Part shown: one piece after another, positions 15,521-23,103 of the stretch
How positions within the stretch are numbered: the first letter of the stretch is position 1
Layout: the number at the start of each line of letters is the position of its first letter
Assembly: GCA_046498185.1 (NCBI GenBank)
Contig: JAWOBE010000055.1
Location: forward strand, 1 to 27,608
Length of the DNA stretch: 27,608 nt
Direction of reading: 5' to 3'
From: CAYXDR01 sp046498185
GTDB taxonomy: Bacteria > Desulfobacterota > DSM-4660 > Desulfatiglandales > Desulfatiglandaceae
Notes under the pieces: generated by a model
Databases searched by the model: none
What the model saw: the letters and a program-made list of their open reading frames with translations, nothing else
What the model was told of the DNA's origin: nothing
Translations under genes and position numbers: made by a program

Positions 15521-16360
15521 TTATTTACGCAGGATGCGGTGTCCCAAAGACACCGCGAGATAAACCGCCCCTGCCAGAAGGATCGTCGTGGCGCCGGCCG
15601 GGAGATCCGGCCCATAACTGACCGCCAGCCCCAACATCGTAAATCCTGCAGCGAGAAGAGATGATAAAATCATCATCTGCCACAGTTTTTTCGAAAATTG
15701 GCCGGCAACAGCAGCAGGCAAAGTTAGAAGAGCAATCACCATTACTATGCCGACAACAGTGATCAACAAAACAACCGTAAGGGCGGTCAGGCATAGAAGA
15801 AGCAGATAAAAGAACTCTACATGGATTCCGCGGATGCGTGCAAATTCCTCATCGAAGCATACAGCGAGGAACTGATTGTAAAAAACAAACACCAACGACA
15901 GGATCACCAGGTCCAGAACCGCAATAAGGATTAAATCTCCGGAAGACACCATTAAAATGTTGCCGAACAGGTAGCTCATTAGATCTTCGTGGTACCCGGG
16001 TGTCTTGAAAATGAAAAGTATGCCCACGGCCATCCCGACGGCCCATACAGCCCCGATTACCGTATCTTCCCTCTGCCTCGCGTGGATGCTCACATATCCA
16101 ATGAGTACCGCCGCACATAGGGCGGCAGCCACCGCTCCATGAATAGGATCCAACCATTCGTAGCGGTAGACCGTTGCGAGATATCCCGCGGCACCCATGC
16201 CCGCCAGGACGCTGTGGGAAATTCCGCCTGCAATATAGGTGATGCGCCTCGTGACGACGTAGCTCCCGATCACACCGCATGCGATCCCGGCTAGCAGCCC
16301 TGTAAGAACCGCGTGCTGTAAAAATTTATGTACCATCAAATCGGAAAAAAAATCAGCCAT
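15521..16360 (-). CDS. znuB: Metal ABC transporter permease (ZnuB/MntB family)
   Basis: 279 residues, all hydrophobic segments (eight to nine helices), forming the inner-membrane channel of a cluster A-I metal importer. Family landmarks are the N-terminal FLQHAVLTGLLAGIACGVIGSYVVTRR, the ISHSVLAGMGAAGYL segment and the EEFARIRGIHVEFFY coupling helix. I start it at ATG 16360, 4 nt after the ATPase stop; upstream in-frame codons would overlap the ATPase gene. ATG 16336 is an alternative. Metal specificity cannot be read from the permease. Last gene of the operon. Confidence 0.88.
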   Translation of the reverse strand: MADFFSDLMVHKFLQHAVLTGLLAGIACGVIGSYVVTRRITYIAGGISHSVLAGMGAAGYLATVYRYEWLDPIHGAVAAALCAAVLIGYVSIHARQREDTVIGAVWAVGMAVGILFIFKTPGYHEDLMSYLFGNILMVSSGDLILIAVLDLVILSLVFVFYNQFLAVCFDEEFARIRGIHVEFFYLLLLCLTALTVVLLITVVGIVMVIALLTLPAAVAGQFSKKLWQMMILSSLLAAGFTMLGLAVSYGPDLPAGATTILLAGAVYLAVSLGHRILRK

Positions 16361-16364
16361 GCAC

Positions 16365-17117
16365 TTAACCGTTTGCCTGCCCGAATGTGTCATGCCGGAC
16401 CATACGCACATCGTGGCCGTAAAGTTGGTTAATCATTTCGCCTGTAATCTCGCTGGTCGGGTGTATGACAACCCGCCGGTTCACACAGGCAACGCTTTTG
16501 ACATAACGCGAAACGAATCCGAGATCATGGATCACGACTGCAATGGTCATGTGCTCGTTCAACCGCACCAGGAGCTCAAACAATTCCACTTCCAAAGCGG
16601 CGTCCACATTTGATGTCGGCTCATCAAGGATAAGAAGCTCAGGGTCGGATACAAGCGCCCTCGCTATCAACACCCGCTGCCGCTGACCGCCTGAAAGTTC
16701 GGCGAAAGACCTGTTCCTTACCTCGTACAGCTCCACCATCTCAAGCGCTTCTCCGGTCTTTTCCCTGTCGGCGGCGTTGTAAAAACCCCGGTTTCCCCCG
16801 GAACCCAGTCTGCCCATCAACACCACATCCATCGCGGTCACCGGGAAAAGGGGATCAAGTGATGCATGCTGGGGCATATATCCGAGGCGCGCACGCGCCT
16901 TGGCCGGGGAAACACCGAAAACCCGAACTCTCCCTTTCTGAGGTTTAAGCAATCCGAGAATCAGCTTTATAAGCGTTGTCTTACCCCCGCCGTTCGGGCC
17001 GACGATTGATAGAAAATCCTTATCCGGTACCTGCAGATTCACATCTTCAAGAACATTGCTTCCATCGTAGGAAAAATGGACATTATTAATCTCAACAACT
17101 GGATTCTGCGATATCAT
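16365..17117 (-). CDS. znuC: Metal ABC transporter ATPase (ZnuC/MntA family)
   Basis: 250 residues. It hydrolyses ATP to power metal import. It has Walker A GPNGGGKTTLIK (about residues 39-50), the Q-loop in GYMPQHASLDP, the signature LSGGQRQRV (about 140-148), Walker B LLILDEPTSNVD and the switch His in VVIHDLGFVSRY. Length is typical. Start ATG 17117 lies 15 nt after the binding-protein stop, with AGGA upstream. Confidence 0.92.
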   Translation of the reverse strand: MISQNPVVEINNVHFSYDGSNVLEDVNLQVPDKDFLSIVGPNGGGKTTLIKLILGLLKPQKGRVRVFGVSPAKARARLGYMPQHASLDPLFPVTAMDVVLMGRLGSGGNRGFYNAADREKTGEALEMVELYEVRNRSFAELSGGQRQRVLIARALVSDPELLILDEPTSNVDAALEVELFELLVRLNEHMTIAVVIHDLGFVSRYVKSVACVNRRVVIHPTSEITGEMINQLYGHDVRMVRHDTFGQANG

Positions 17118-17132
17118 GAAAGATTTATCCTA

Positions 17133-17990
17133 CTATTTAAAAAGAGCTTCTCGAAGAGCCTCGGCCATTAATTTCAGGTTTGCGAGGTAGTCCCGTGCCA
17201 GAGGATCCAACGGGACAACGTTTGCGCCTATGGCCCTGGCGAAGGTTTCCGCCTGGCCGCGCGCGAATTGTGGTTGGACAAACATGGTATAAACCCCGTC
17301 TTTTTCGGCCTGTTCGATCAGGTTGGAAAGCTGCCTGGGCCCGGGTTCTTTTCCCTCCATTTCTACGGCAACCTGATTCAGCCCGTATGAATCCCCGAAA
17401 TATCCGAAAGCCGGATGAAAGACATAAAAGGATCTTCCTCTCAAAGGTCCGAGGATTTCGGATATCTCCCGATCTATCTCATCCAGGTCCTGCTGGAAAA
17501 GATCCAGATTGCGGCGAAAATCACTGCACCGTTCATCGAGAATACCACAAAGCGCCTCACAAATCGTTGCCGCCTGTATCTTGACACGTTTGGGATCGAG
17601 CCATATATGAGGGTCCGGGGCCTCTCCGCCGGCGGAAGCATTGAAAAAGCGAAGCGGCACGTTTTTTCGGGTGTCGACTATCTTTAGTTCCGGATTGATC
17701 CCTCCAAGTTTGTCGATGAAGCCGTGCTCGAAAGGCACCCCGATACGAAAATATACATCAGCTTCAGCCAGCCGTGCAATCTGCTTCGGTGTCGGTTCAT
17801 AAGTCGTCGGGGATCTGCCCGGAGCAACAAGTTCTTCCACCTCTATAAACCGTCCCCCGACCCGTTCGACAAAATACGCTTGAGGCGCAACACTCACAAA
17901 AGCCCTCACCTCAACGCCGAAAGCCATTGCCCTTGGGTTGACCGCTAACACCAGCACGATAAAGCATAGCAAAAAGATTTTTTTCTCCAT
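17133..17990 (-). CDS. znuA: Metal ABC transporter substrate-binding protein (ZnuA-like, variant metal site)
   Basis: 285 residues. A signal peptide (about 1-23, cleavage after AMA) sends it to the periplasm, where it captures divalent metal for the ABC importer. The fold is clear from EELVAPGRSPTTYEPTPKQ, APDPHIWLDP and VFHPAFGYFGDSYGL. Of the usual ligands, His128 (DPH), His192 (FHPAF) and the late Asp262 (LDPL) are present, but the first, normally His in P-H-x-Y-E, is Thr62. The His-rich loop of zinc-type ZnuA is also missing. The site may therefore have three protein ligands plus water, or bind a different metal. It lies 19 nt downstream of the RHH gene. Confidence 0.9.
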   Translation of the reverse strand: MEKKIFLLCFIVLVLAVNPRAMAFGVEVRAFVSVAPQAYFVERVGGRFIEVEELVAPGRSPTTYEPTPKQIARLAEADVYFRIGVPFEHGFIDKLGGINPELKIVDTRKNVPLRFFNASAGGEAPDPHIWLDPKRVKIQAATICEALCGILDERCSDFRRNLDLFQQDLDEIDREISEILGPLRGRSFYVFHPAFGYFGDSYGLNQVAVEMEGKEPGPRQLSNLIEQAEKDGVYTMFVQPQFARGQAETFARAIGANVVPLDPLARDYLANLKLMAEALREALFK

Positions 17991-18009
17991 TCGGCCCTTC
18001 CTCTCGGAT

Positions 18010-18264
18010 TTATTTTTGCTTGCAGATCAAAACACGCTCATCGCACTCCTGGCAACGCGCAATCGCATGGTTCACCGAGAAATCATCCCAGTGCTTCTTT
18101 TGATTCGGCGTCAGCATACCACTCCCATTACAAAGTGGACAAATCGTCCCCATGGCGGATATTATAGCCCGGCGGATGAATTCGGACCTATTCGGAATTT
18201 CCTTAATGATTTCCATCAACTCCCTATCAACCTTGAAGGTGACGGTTTCCTGTTTTTTCTTCAT
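18010..18264 (-). CDS. Small ribbon-helix-helix protein with two CxxC pairs; candidate metal-responsive repressor
   Basis: 84 residues. Residues 6-38 form a CopG/Arc-type ribbon-helix-helix: a short strand ETVTFKVDREL, helix MEIIKEI, turn PNRS, helix EFIRRAIISAM. A metal-knuckle-like tail follows with C42-P-L-C45 (in CPLCNGSG), H58, H66, C71-Q-E-C74 and C81. RHH domains dimerise and bind palindromic DNA; the tail could bind Zn2+ structurally or as a sensor (inference). It leads the znu-like operon, 19 nt before the binding-protein gene. GGAGG lies 5 nt before ATG 18264. A palindrome at 18283-18295 overlaps the predicted transcription start. It differs from NikR, which has an ACT domain. I cannot name it. 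Confidence 0.85.
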   Translation of the reverse strand: MKKKQETVTFKVDRELMEIIKEIPNRSEFIRRAIISAMGTICPLCNGSGMLTPNQKKHWDDFSVNHAIARCQECDERVLICKQK

Positions 18265-18282
18265 GAAGCCTCCAAATTCCGG

Positions 18283-18295
18283 ATTACTTTGTAAT
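18283..18295 (-). promoter_or_regulatory. Candidate operator ATTAC-N3-GTAAT
   Basis: A perfect 5-bp inverted repeat, ATTAC-TTT-GTAAT, 19 bp upstream of the RHH gene ATG and covering the predicted transcription start (about 18294). This size and symmetry suit an RHH dimer, and the position would block transcription. The binding protein is inferred, most simply the RHH protein itself. Confidence 0.5.
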
Positions 18296-18300
18296 ACCCA

Positions 18301-18328
18301 AAAATAAGCACTACCGTCTCCCTGTCAA
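18301..18328 (-). promoter_or_regulatory. Sigma-70-like promoter of the RHH-znu operon
   Basis: On the minus strand TTGACA (18328-18323), 16 nt, then TATTTT (18306-18301). The start would fall near 18294, inside the ATTAC/GTAAT palindrome. Another inverted repeat, GCGCTG-N14-CAGCGC (18333-18358), lies just upstream, between the two divergent promoters. Confidence 0.55.
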
Positions 18329-18394
18329 GTCGGCGCTGAAAAAGTCCGGATACAGCGCACCTCGTTATTTTAACACTTCTCCGGTAAAATTGCC

Positions 18395-18423
18395 TTGCCA
18401 ACAAATTCTTTGAAAGGTATGAA
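18395..18423 (+). promoter_or_regulatory. Candidate promoter of the MFS exporter gene
   Basis: TTGCCA (18395-18400), 17 nt, TATGAA (18418-18423). Predicted start near 18430, about 50 nt before the chosen start codon. It diverges from the RHH-znu promoter. Confidence 0.4.
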
Positions 18424-18481
18424 AACGATTCCTGCTTGAATCATATCTTATTTTATGGAAAAGACCACGGCCGGAGGTACG

Positions 18482-19891
18482 ATGACAACCACAGACCATG
18501 AAAACCGGCTAAAACGATCTACTCTGCTGGTGGCGGTTATAGCGAATTTTTTGTCCCCTTACCTCGGCTCTGCTGTAAATGTCGCCCTGCCGGCGATACA
18601 GCGAGATCTTTCAGCCACCGCGGTACATCTTAGCTGGACTGCGGCCGCGTTTGTGCTGGTGAACGCCATGGTCGCGCTTCCGCTCGGAAAAGCCGCGGAC
18701 ATATGGGGCAGAAAGCGCTTCCTCGCAGGGGGAATCGCACTGCTTACCATTTCCTCCGCTGCATGCTGCCTGGTGCGAAATCCGAATATGTTGATCGCCC
18801 TCCGTGCACTTCAAGGAGTTGCCGGAGGTGCAATCTCGGTCAACGGTGTTGCGATCGTTACCTCCGTGTTCCCCCCGGAAGAACGGGGCGGGGCCTTTGG
18901 TTTTGTTATTGCTGCTGTATATACAGGCCTTTCCGCCGGTCCTTTCGTTGGGGGCATACTAACCGGATATTTCGGGTGGCAAAGTATTTTTATTTCTGCG
19001 TCTCTGCTGGGTGCGGTGGCTTTTTTCTGGATAGTCATCGGACTCAAAGGAGAATGGGCCGATGCAGCAGGCCAGCAACTGGATTTCAAAGGATGCGTTT
19101 TATACATGTGTGGCCTTTTCGGGATCACCTACGGAGCTTCCAACCTCCCGGGCACCCAAGGGATTGTATTGCTGACCTTGGGGTTTTCAGTGCTTGCACT
19201 GTTTGGGAAACAACAGTATAAGGCTGCTTCTCCGTTGCTTGATATGCGGCTCTTCGCCGCCAACAGGGTGTTCGCGTTTTCCAACCTGGCGGCGCTTATC
19301 CATTATTCATCGGTTTTCGCTGTAACGATGCTTATGAGTCTCTATCTGCAATTCGTAAAAGGCCTGCAGCCCCAAACCGCAGGTTTGGTGCTGCTCGTGC
19401 AGCCTGTTATCCAGGCGGCATTCTCCCCGATTGCCGGGCGCCTCTCAGATGTAAGGGATGCCGGCAGGGTAGCTTCGGCGGGAATGGCTGTAACCGCAAT
19501 CGGCGTCACGATGCTTCTTTTTACAGGCAGAGGAACTCCAACCGGGTATATAATCAGCGCCTTTTTTGTCCTGGGACTTGGATATGCACTTTTTTCAAGC
19601 CCCAACACCAACGCAATAATGAATTCGGTCTCAAAACGTCATTATGGAGTAGCATCCAGCGTCACAACGACCATGCGCGCCGTTGGGATGAGCATGAGCA
19701 TGGCGGTCGCCACGGTGGCAATTTCCTATTTTGTCGGAAAGGCTGCCATTGACCAAAACAGCATTCCTTCTCTGCTCCAGGCCATGAAGGTATGCTTCGC
19801 AACTTCTATAGCGCTTTGCTGCGCCGGGATAATCGCTTCCCTGGCGAGGGGTTCCACTCGTAGCAACCAACAAAATTTGAAGGCCTCGTAA
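18482..19891 (+). CDS. MFS drug:H+ exporter, DHA2 (14-helix) type
   Basis: 469 residues, almost wholly hydrophobic with about 14 helices, which fits the EmrB/QacA (DHA2) branch. Motif A of the major facilitator family is at LPLGKAADIWGRKRFL after helix 2, and the DHA2 motif C-like segment is VYTGLSAGPFVGGILTGYFGWQ. It should export small, often lipophilic compounds using the proton gradient; the substrate is unknown. I start it at ATG 18482, preceded by GGAGG with a 4-nt gap; the in-frame ATG at 18455 has no ribosome site. No adaptor (EmrA-like) gene is adjacent. It diverges from the RHH-znu operon and converges on the HAD gene. Confidence 0.9.
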   Translation: MTTTDHENRLKRSTLLVAVIANFLSPYLGSAVNVALPAIQRDLSATAVHLSWTAAAFVLVNAMVALPLGKAADIWGRKRFLAGGIALLTISSAACCLVRNPNMLIALRALQGVAGGAISVNGVAIVTSVFPPEERGGAFGFVIAAVYTGLSAGPFVGGILTGYFGWQSIFISASLLGAVAFFWIVIGLKGEWADAAGQQLDFKGCVLYMCGLFGITYGASNLPGTQGIVLLTLGFSVLALFGKQQYKAASPLLDMRLFAANRVFAFSNLAALIHYSSVFAVTMLMSLYLQFVKGLQPQTAGLVLLVQPVIQAAFSPIAGRLSDVRDAGRVASAGMAVTAIGVTMLLFTGRGTPTGYIISAFFVLGLGYALFSSPNTNAIMNSVSKRHYGVASSVTTTMRAVGMSMSMAVATVAISYFVGKAAIDQNSIPSLLQAMKVCFATSIALCCAGIIASLARGSTRSNQQNLKAS

Positions 19892-19927
19892 AAAGCTGGT
19901 TCATGCCGCTTCTCGGCAGCCTGGGAG

Positions 19928-19951
19928 CAACGAACTTGATCGAGTTCGTTG
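19928..19951. repeat. Perfect inverted repeat downstream of the MFS gene
   Basis: CAACGAACT-TGATCG-AGTTCGTTG: 9-bp perfect stem with a 6-nt loop, 37 nt after the MFS stop. A smaller hairpin TGCCG-CTTCT-CGGCA (19904-19918) lies just before it. No T-run follows on either strand, so it is not a classical intrinsic terminator. Confidence 0.55.
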
Positions 19952-19973
19952 GAAGTCGAAACAACCATGTCCC

Positions 19974-20054
19974 TCGGCGTCGGGGTCGCTGTCAGCGTCG
20001 GTATCGAAAGTTGACGGACGACCTTTTCGTCCCCGATACCGACTCCGACGCCGA
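19974..20054. repeat. Long nested inverted repeat between convergent MFS and HAD genes
   Basis: Outer arms TCGGCGTCGGGGTCG (19974-19988) and CGACTCCGACGCCGA (20040-20054) pair over 15 bp with one G-T wobble. Inside, GGTATCG pairs with CGATACC (20034-20040), and GGACGA-N5-TCGTCC (about 20016-20032) makes the tip. The arms consist of the GATACCGACGCCGA unit of the mosaic repeats, here facing both ways. It lies between two convergent genes and may slow both polymerases or help terminate them; no T-run is present. Confidence 0.6.
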
Positions 20055-20088
20055 TAAGGCGGGGATTGGATATTTTCCTGTCAAGCCG

Positions 20089-20733
20089 TCATATGCCTCG
20101 TTTCCCGTTGTTCAAAACAGCCGCAAGCTCGGCCATTGAGCAAACATGAAAGGATGCTCGAAGAGAGGAATTTTTGAATGCAGCAAAGGGGACCCGGGCC
20201 GCAGAAGCCGTTTCAGCGTCAACATCCGAATCCCCAACGTAGAGTGCGTCTTCAGGGCTGACGAGGAATCTCTCGAGAATGGTCTCAAGGCATTCGGGAT
20301 CGGGTTTGGGACGTTTAACGTCGAAAGAGGATATCACCATGTCGAAGTAATTTGTCAAGCCGAAATGATCCAGCACGGGATTTATCGTTGTGCTTCTGTT
20401 GGTGGCAACCGCGAGCTTGACCTGCCCTTTAAGCGAAAAAAGGATCTCGTCCAGCCCGGTCTCCATCTTCAGTTTGTCTATAAACTGGGTGTAATCCATG
20501 ACCCGACGGTATTCTTCGGCTTCATCCTGTTCAGGGTAATTGCGGAACAAATGTCTGACGGACTGCTCTCCGGTTGCCATATGTATATACCAATGGTCCT
20601 TTTCGCTCATCGGCGGATAACCAAAATGATTCAGAATATGATTGTAATAGGCGATGTTTGAATCCTTTGAATCAAACATCACGCCGTCGCAATCGAATAT
20701 AACAGCACGAAACGAAAAGGAAGCATCATCCAT
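20089..20733 (-). CDS. HAD-superfamily phosphatase (phosphoglycolate phosphatase-like)
   Basis: 214 residues. Motif I is VIFDCDGVMFDS (nucleophile D14, general acid D16), motif II the Thr in VATNRS, motif III the Lys in KRPKPDPE and motif IV VGDSDVDAETA. The helical cap between motifs I and II makes it subclass I, like Gph or beta-phosphoglucomutase-type enzymes. The exact substrate is unknown. I start it at ATG 20733 with GGAG and an 8-nt gap; upstream in-frame codons lack a site. It follows the Qrc operon in the same direction but lies beyond a strong terminator, so it likely has its own promoter. Confidence 0.88.
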   Translation of the reverse strand: MDDASFSFRAVIFDCDGVMFDSKDSNIAYYNHILNHFGYPPMSEKDHWYIHMATGEQSVRHLFRNYPEQDEAEEYRRVMDYTQFIDKLKMETGLDEILFSLKGQVKLAVATNRSTTINPVLDHFGLTNYFDMVISSFDVKRPKPDPECLETILERFLVSPEDALYVGDSDVDAETASAARVPFAAFKNSSLRASFHVCSMAELAAVLNNGKRGI

Positions 20734-20769
20734 TAATTTTCTCCACCAACACCGCTGATACACTCAGGG

Positions 20770-20803
20770 CAAAAATAAAAACCCCCCTGCCGAAGCCTGG
20801 GGG
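20770..20803 (-). terminator. Intrinsic terminator of the Qrc operon
   Basis: On the minus strand CCCCC-AGGC-TTCG-GCAG-GGGG, then TTTTTATTTTT. Five G-C pairs, a tandem A-G/G-A mismatch (often stable), two more pairs and a UUCG tetraloop closed by C-G give a compact stem before the T-run. It sits 34 nt after the stop of the 53-residue membrane protein and separates the Qrc operon from the HAD gene. Confidence 0.85.
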
Positions 20804-20836
20804 ATTGAAAAACCAAGAATAAAAACAGCAATTAGC

Positions 20837-20998
20837 TCAATGAAAATGCCTCTCCCTGGCAAACCCCAACATCTGAAGAGCGGTTTTGACGATAACAGCG
20901 CCAATGCCTGTCCCGATAATGATCAGGACGAGGTAAAAGAGCCCCAAAAAAAGGTAATGACCTGCTTCCCACTGCCATTCAAATACAAAAGGGAACAT
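20837..20998 (-). CDS. Small single-helix membrane protein at the 3' end of the Qrc operon (53 residues)
   Basis: The sequence begins MFPFVFEWQWEAGHY, runs into one strong membrane helix LFLGLFYLVLIIIGTGIG (residues 16-33) and ends with a basic tail, FARERHFH. AAAGGAG lies about 9 nt before the ATG at 20998, as strong as for any gene in the operon. It starts 29 nt after the qrcD stop and is followed by the operon terminator. Start, ribosome site, hydrophobic pattern and position all say it is real, although it is shorter than common gene-calling cut-offs. It is probably an accessory subunit or assembly factor of the Qrc complex (inference); the described complex has four subunits. Confidence 0.8.
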   Translation of the reverse strand: MFPFVFEWQWEAGHYLFLGLFYLVLIIIGTGIGAVIVKTALQMLGFARERHFH

Positions 20999-21027
20999 AA
21001 TCCTTCTCCTTTATCAAGCTCCGAAAC

Positions 21028-22278
21028 TTATTCAGCCGTCGCGTTAAGCTCTCTTTCTTTCGGAAAAACAGGCAAATACCGATATGAAAGAGAAAAAAGC
21101 AAAAAACCATAACCTATGACAGCCATCGAAATGCCCCATTCCTGCCAGGTAGGCAAATAACTGACGAACTTATCGAACGGCATTACCGGAACCGCCAAGG
21201 TGACGACCGTGAAAATAAACCTGTTAAGCACAATCCCGGCGCAACTCATAAGGCATCCGGCGATCAGCCATCCTTCATGCCGGCGCGCCCTGGAATTGGT
21301 CAAAATCAATGCGGGCACGATCCCGAAGATTACAATTTCAAAAGCCACCATCCAAAGGCCATAAGGCCCTTCGCGGTAAAAATCCGTAAAAGTCAACCCA
21401 GCCGGATGAGCAACGCCGAACACCCACGAAATCGTGTCCAGTATTTTCAATACAATGTATGACGCAAGAAGCCACCCTGAAATTTTGGCAAGAGTCTGAA
21501 ATGCAGCATCCGGAACAAGTTTTTTCCTCGTGACGGCTTGAGCCAGCTTGGTGCACAGTATAGTAAAAGCCGGCCCTGCGGCTATCGCGGAAAGCACAAA
21601 CAAGAAAAACGTCCAGGGCCAGACATAAAATCCCTCGCGGAACGCGAAAGGACGTGCGTACATAACACCGAACAATCCCCCGAGAGATCCTTGGTGAAAA
21701 AACGAAAGAAACGTGCCGGTGGCCGCAAATACAGCCATTATGCCATGGAGGTTTCCACCTGCGAGCCTCAATTCCTTTATCTTCGAAATCTGCCTGTTTT
21801 CAAGTATAATCGGCAGGTATTCTATGGCGAGCACACTCAGATAGACCGTGATACAGAACGAAACTTCGGCCAGCATCGAGTGTACGTTTACATGCCAGAA
21901 AATGAACCATCCGCGTATAGGCTGGCCGATATCGATGCCCAGCATGGCAACCGCACCGGAATAGCAGATAAAACCTATGATGACCGCGGCATTTATAATA
22001 TCCTTCAATTCCTTTTTCCCGATGATATAAGTCAGAAATCCTGTAAAGAAGGCACCGGCCCCCAGCGCGATGACCGCAAGGTCGAACACGATCCACAATG
22101 CGAACGCAAAATAGTCCGACATGTTCGTCTGGTTAAGCCCCTTAAAAAGGCACAGCGCGGCGGAAATCCCACCCCAGGCCAATAGCAGAAGCCAAGGGAC
22201 GGTCCACAAAAAGAATTTCCATGCCGGACACCTGTTGACCCCTTCGGGAAACAATGCGGAATCCAGAGCGGATTTCAT
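21028..22278 (-). CDS. qrcD: Qrc complex NrfD/PsrC-like integral membrane subunit
   Basis: 416 residues, ten predicted membrane helices, NrfD/PsrC family. In the Qrc complex this subunit binds and reduces menaquinone with electrons delivered from the periplasmic subunits. Recognisable features are an amphipathic start with CPAWKFFLWTVPWLLLLAWG, LGIDIGQPIRGWFIFWHVNVHSMLAEVSF in the middle, and a family-typical C-terminal helix set. Start ATG 22278 follows AGGAGGAG closely. Gene order cytochrome, MopB protein, FeS protein, NrfD matches qrcABCD of Desulfovibrio (family knowledge). A role in energy conservation from periplasmic hydrogen or formate is expected. Confidence 0.87.
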   Translation of the reverse strand: MKSALDSALFPEGVNRCPAWKFFLWTVPWLLLLAWGGISAALCLFKGLNQTNMSDYFAFALWIVFDLAVIALGAGAFFTGFLTYIIGKKELKDIINAAVIIGFICYSGAVAMLGIDIGQPIRGWFIFWHVNVHSMLAEVSFCITVYLSVLAIEYLPIILENRQISKIKELRLAGGNLHGIMAVFAATGTFLSFFHQGSLGGLFGVMYARPFAFREGFYVWPWTFFLFVLSAIAAGPAFTILCTKLAQAVTRKKLVPDAAFQTLAKISGWLLASYIVLKILDTISWVFGVAHPAGLTFTDFYREGPYGLWMVAFEIVIFGIVPALILTNSRARRHEGWLIAGCLMSCAGIVLNRFIFTVVTLAVPVMPFDKFVSYLPTWQEWGISMAVIGYGFLLFSLSYRYLPVFPKERELNATAE

Positions 22279-22305
22279 TTTAACTCCTCCTGATCAAGGT
22301 CGCTG

Positions 22306-23088
22306 TCATCCTGCTTTAACCGTATGAACCGGCTCCCCGGGCAAATAATTGTCCGCCGACCGCCTCACCCACTCTTTGCTCGAAAGATAATAAACTTTAG
22401 GCTCGGTGCCCAGCCTCTCGAGCAACCTGAATGCCCTGGGATCACTTTTAAGCCTGTGCACCTTGTGGTCCGGATTGTTCAGGTCACCGAAAGTTATCGC
22501 GCCCACGGGACATGCTTCGGCGCATGCGGGGATATATTCATTTTCCTTCAGCTCTCTGCGTCCTTCGTTATAGGCCTGGGTCTTGGCCCGCATCAAACGA
22601 TGGTGGCAAAAGGTGCATTTTTCGACGACACCCCTCATCCGGGGGGACACCTCCGGTGAAAGATAGCGTTCAATCCCCTTGCCTTTCGGGAAATACCCGT
22701 CCCACCAGTTAAAAGTCCTTGCATGGTAAGGGCATGCAGCAATGCAGTAACGGCAGCCGATGCAGCGGGTGTAAATCTGGCTGACGATACCTGTATGGTA
22801 GTCTATTTCAGTGGCGGTCGCAGGGCACACGGTGACACACGGCGTGTTATGGTCGCAGTGCATACAGGGCCTCGGGAAATAACAAACCTCCGTATCCGGA
22901 AAAGCCTTCCCGTTCGTGACCTTGTAAAGTCGCATCCACGTGATACTTCGAGTCTTGTCGGACTCGTCGGGTCTCACTGAAAGGTTGTTTTCCGCCGAGC
23001 AGGCGACCATGCAGGTACCACATCCGGTACATTTATCAAGATCAATGACCATCCCGAAGCTTTGCCCGTTGGCCGGTTTCTCTTTCAT
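22306..23088 (-). CDS. qrcC: Qrc complex periplasmic iron-sulfur subunit
   Basis: 260 residues with four ferredoxin-like cysteine clusters: CTGCGTCMVAC, CMHCDHNTPCVTVCP, CIGCRYCIAACP and the CTFC...CAEACP pair. It is related to the DMSO-reductase/PsrB electron-transfer family and links the cytochrome and MopB subunits to the membrane subunit. No signal peptide is visible, so it probably travels with the TAT-exported QrcB partner (inference). Start ATG 23088 has AGAGGT about 7 nt upstream. The gap to qrcB is 15 nt and to qrcD 27 nt. Confidence 0.88.
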   Translation of the reverse strand: MKEKPANGQSFGMVIDLDKCTGCGTCMVACSAENNLSVRPDESDKTRSITWMRLYKVTNGKAFPDTEVCYFPRPCMHCDHNTPCVTVCPATATEIDYHTGIVSQIYTRCIGCRYCIAACPYHARTFNWWDGYFPKGKGIERYLSPEVSPRMRGVVEKCTFCHHRLMRAKTQAYNEGRRELKENEYIPACAEACPVGAITFGDLNNPDHKVHRLKSDPRAFRLLERLGTEPKVYYLSSKEWVRRSADNYLPGEPVHTVKAG

Positions 23089-23103
23089 AATCTACCTCTT
23101 ACC

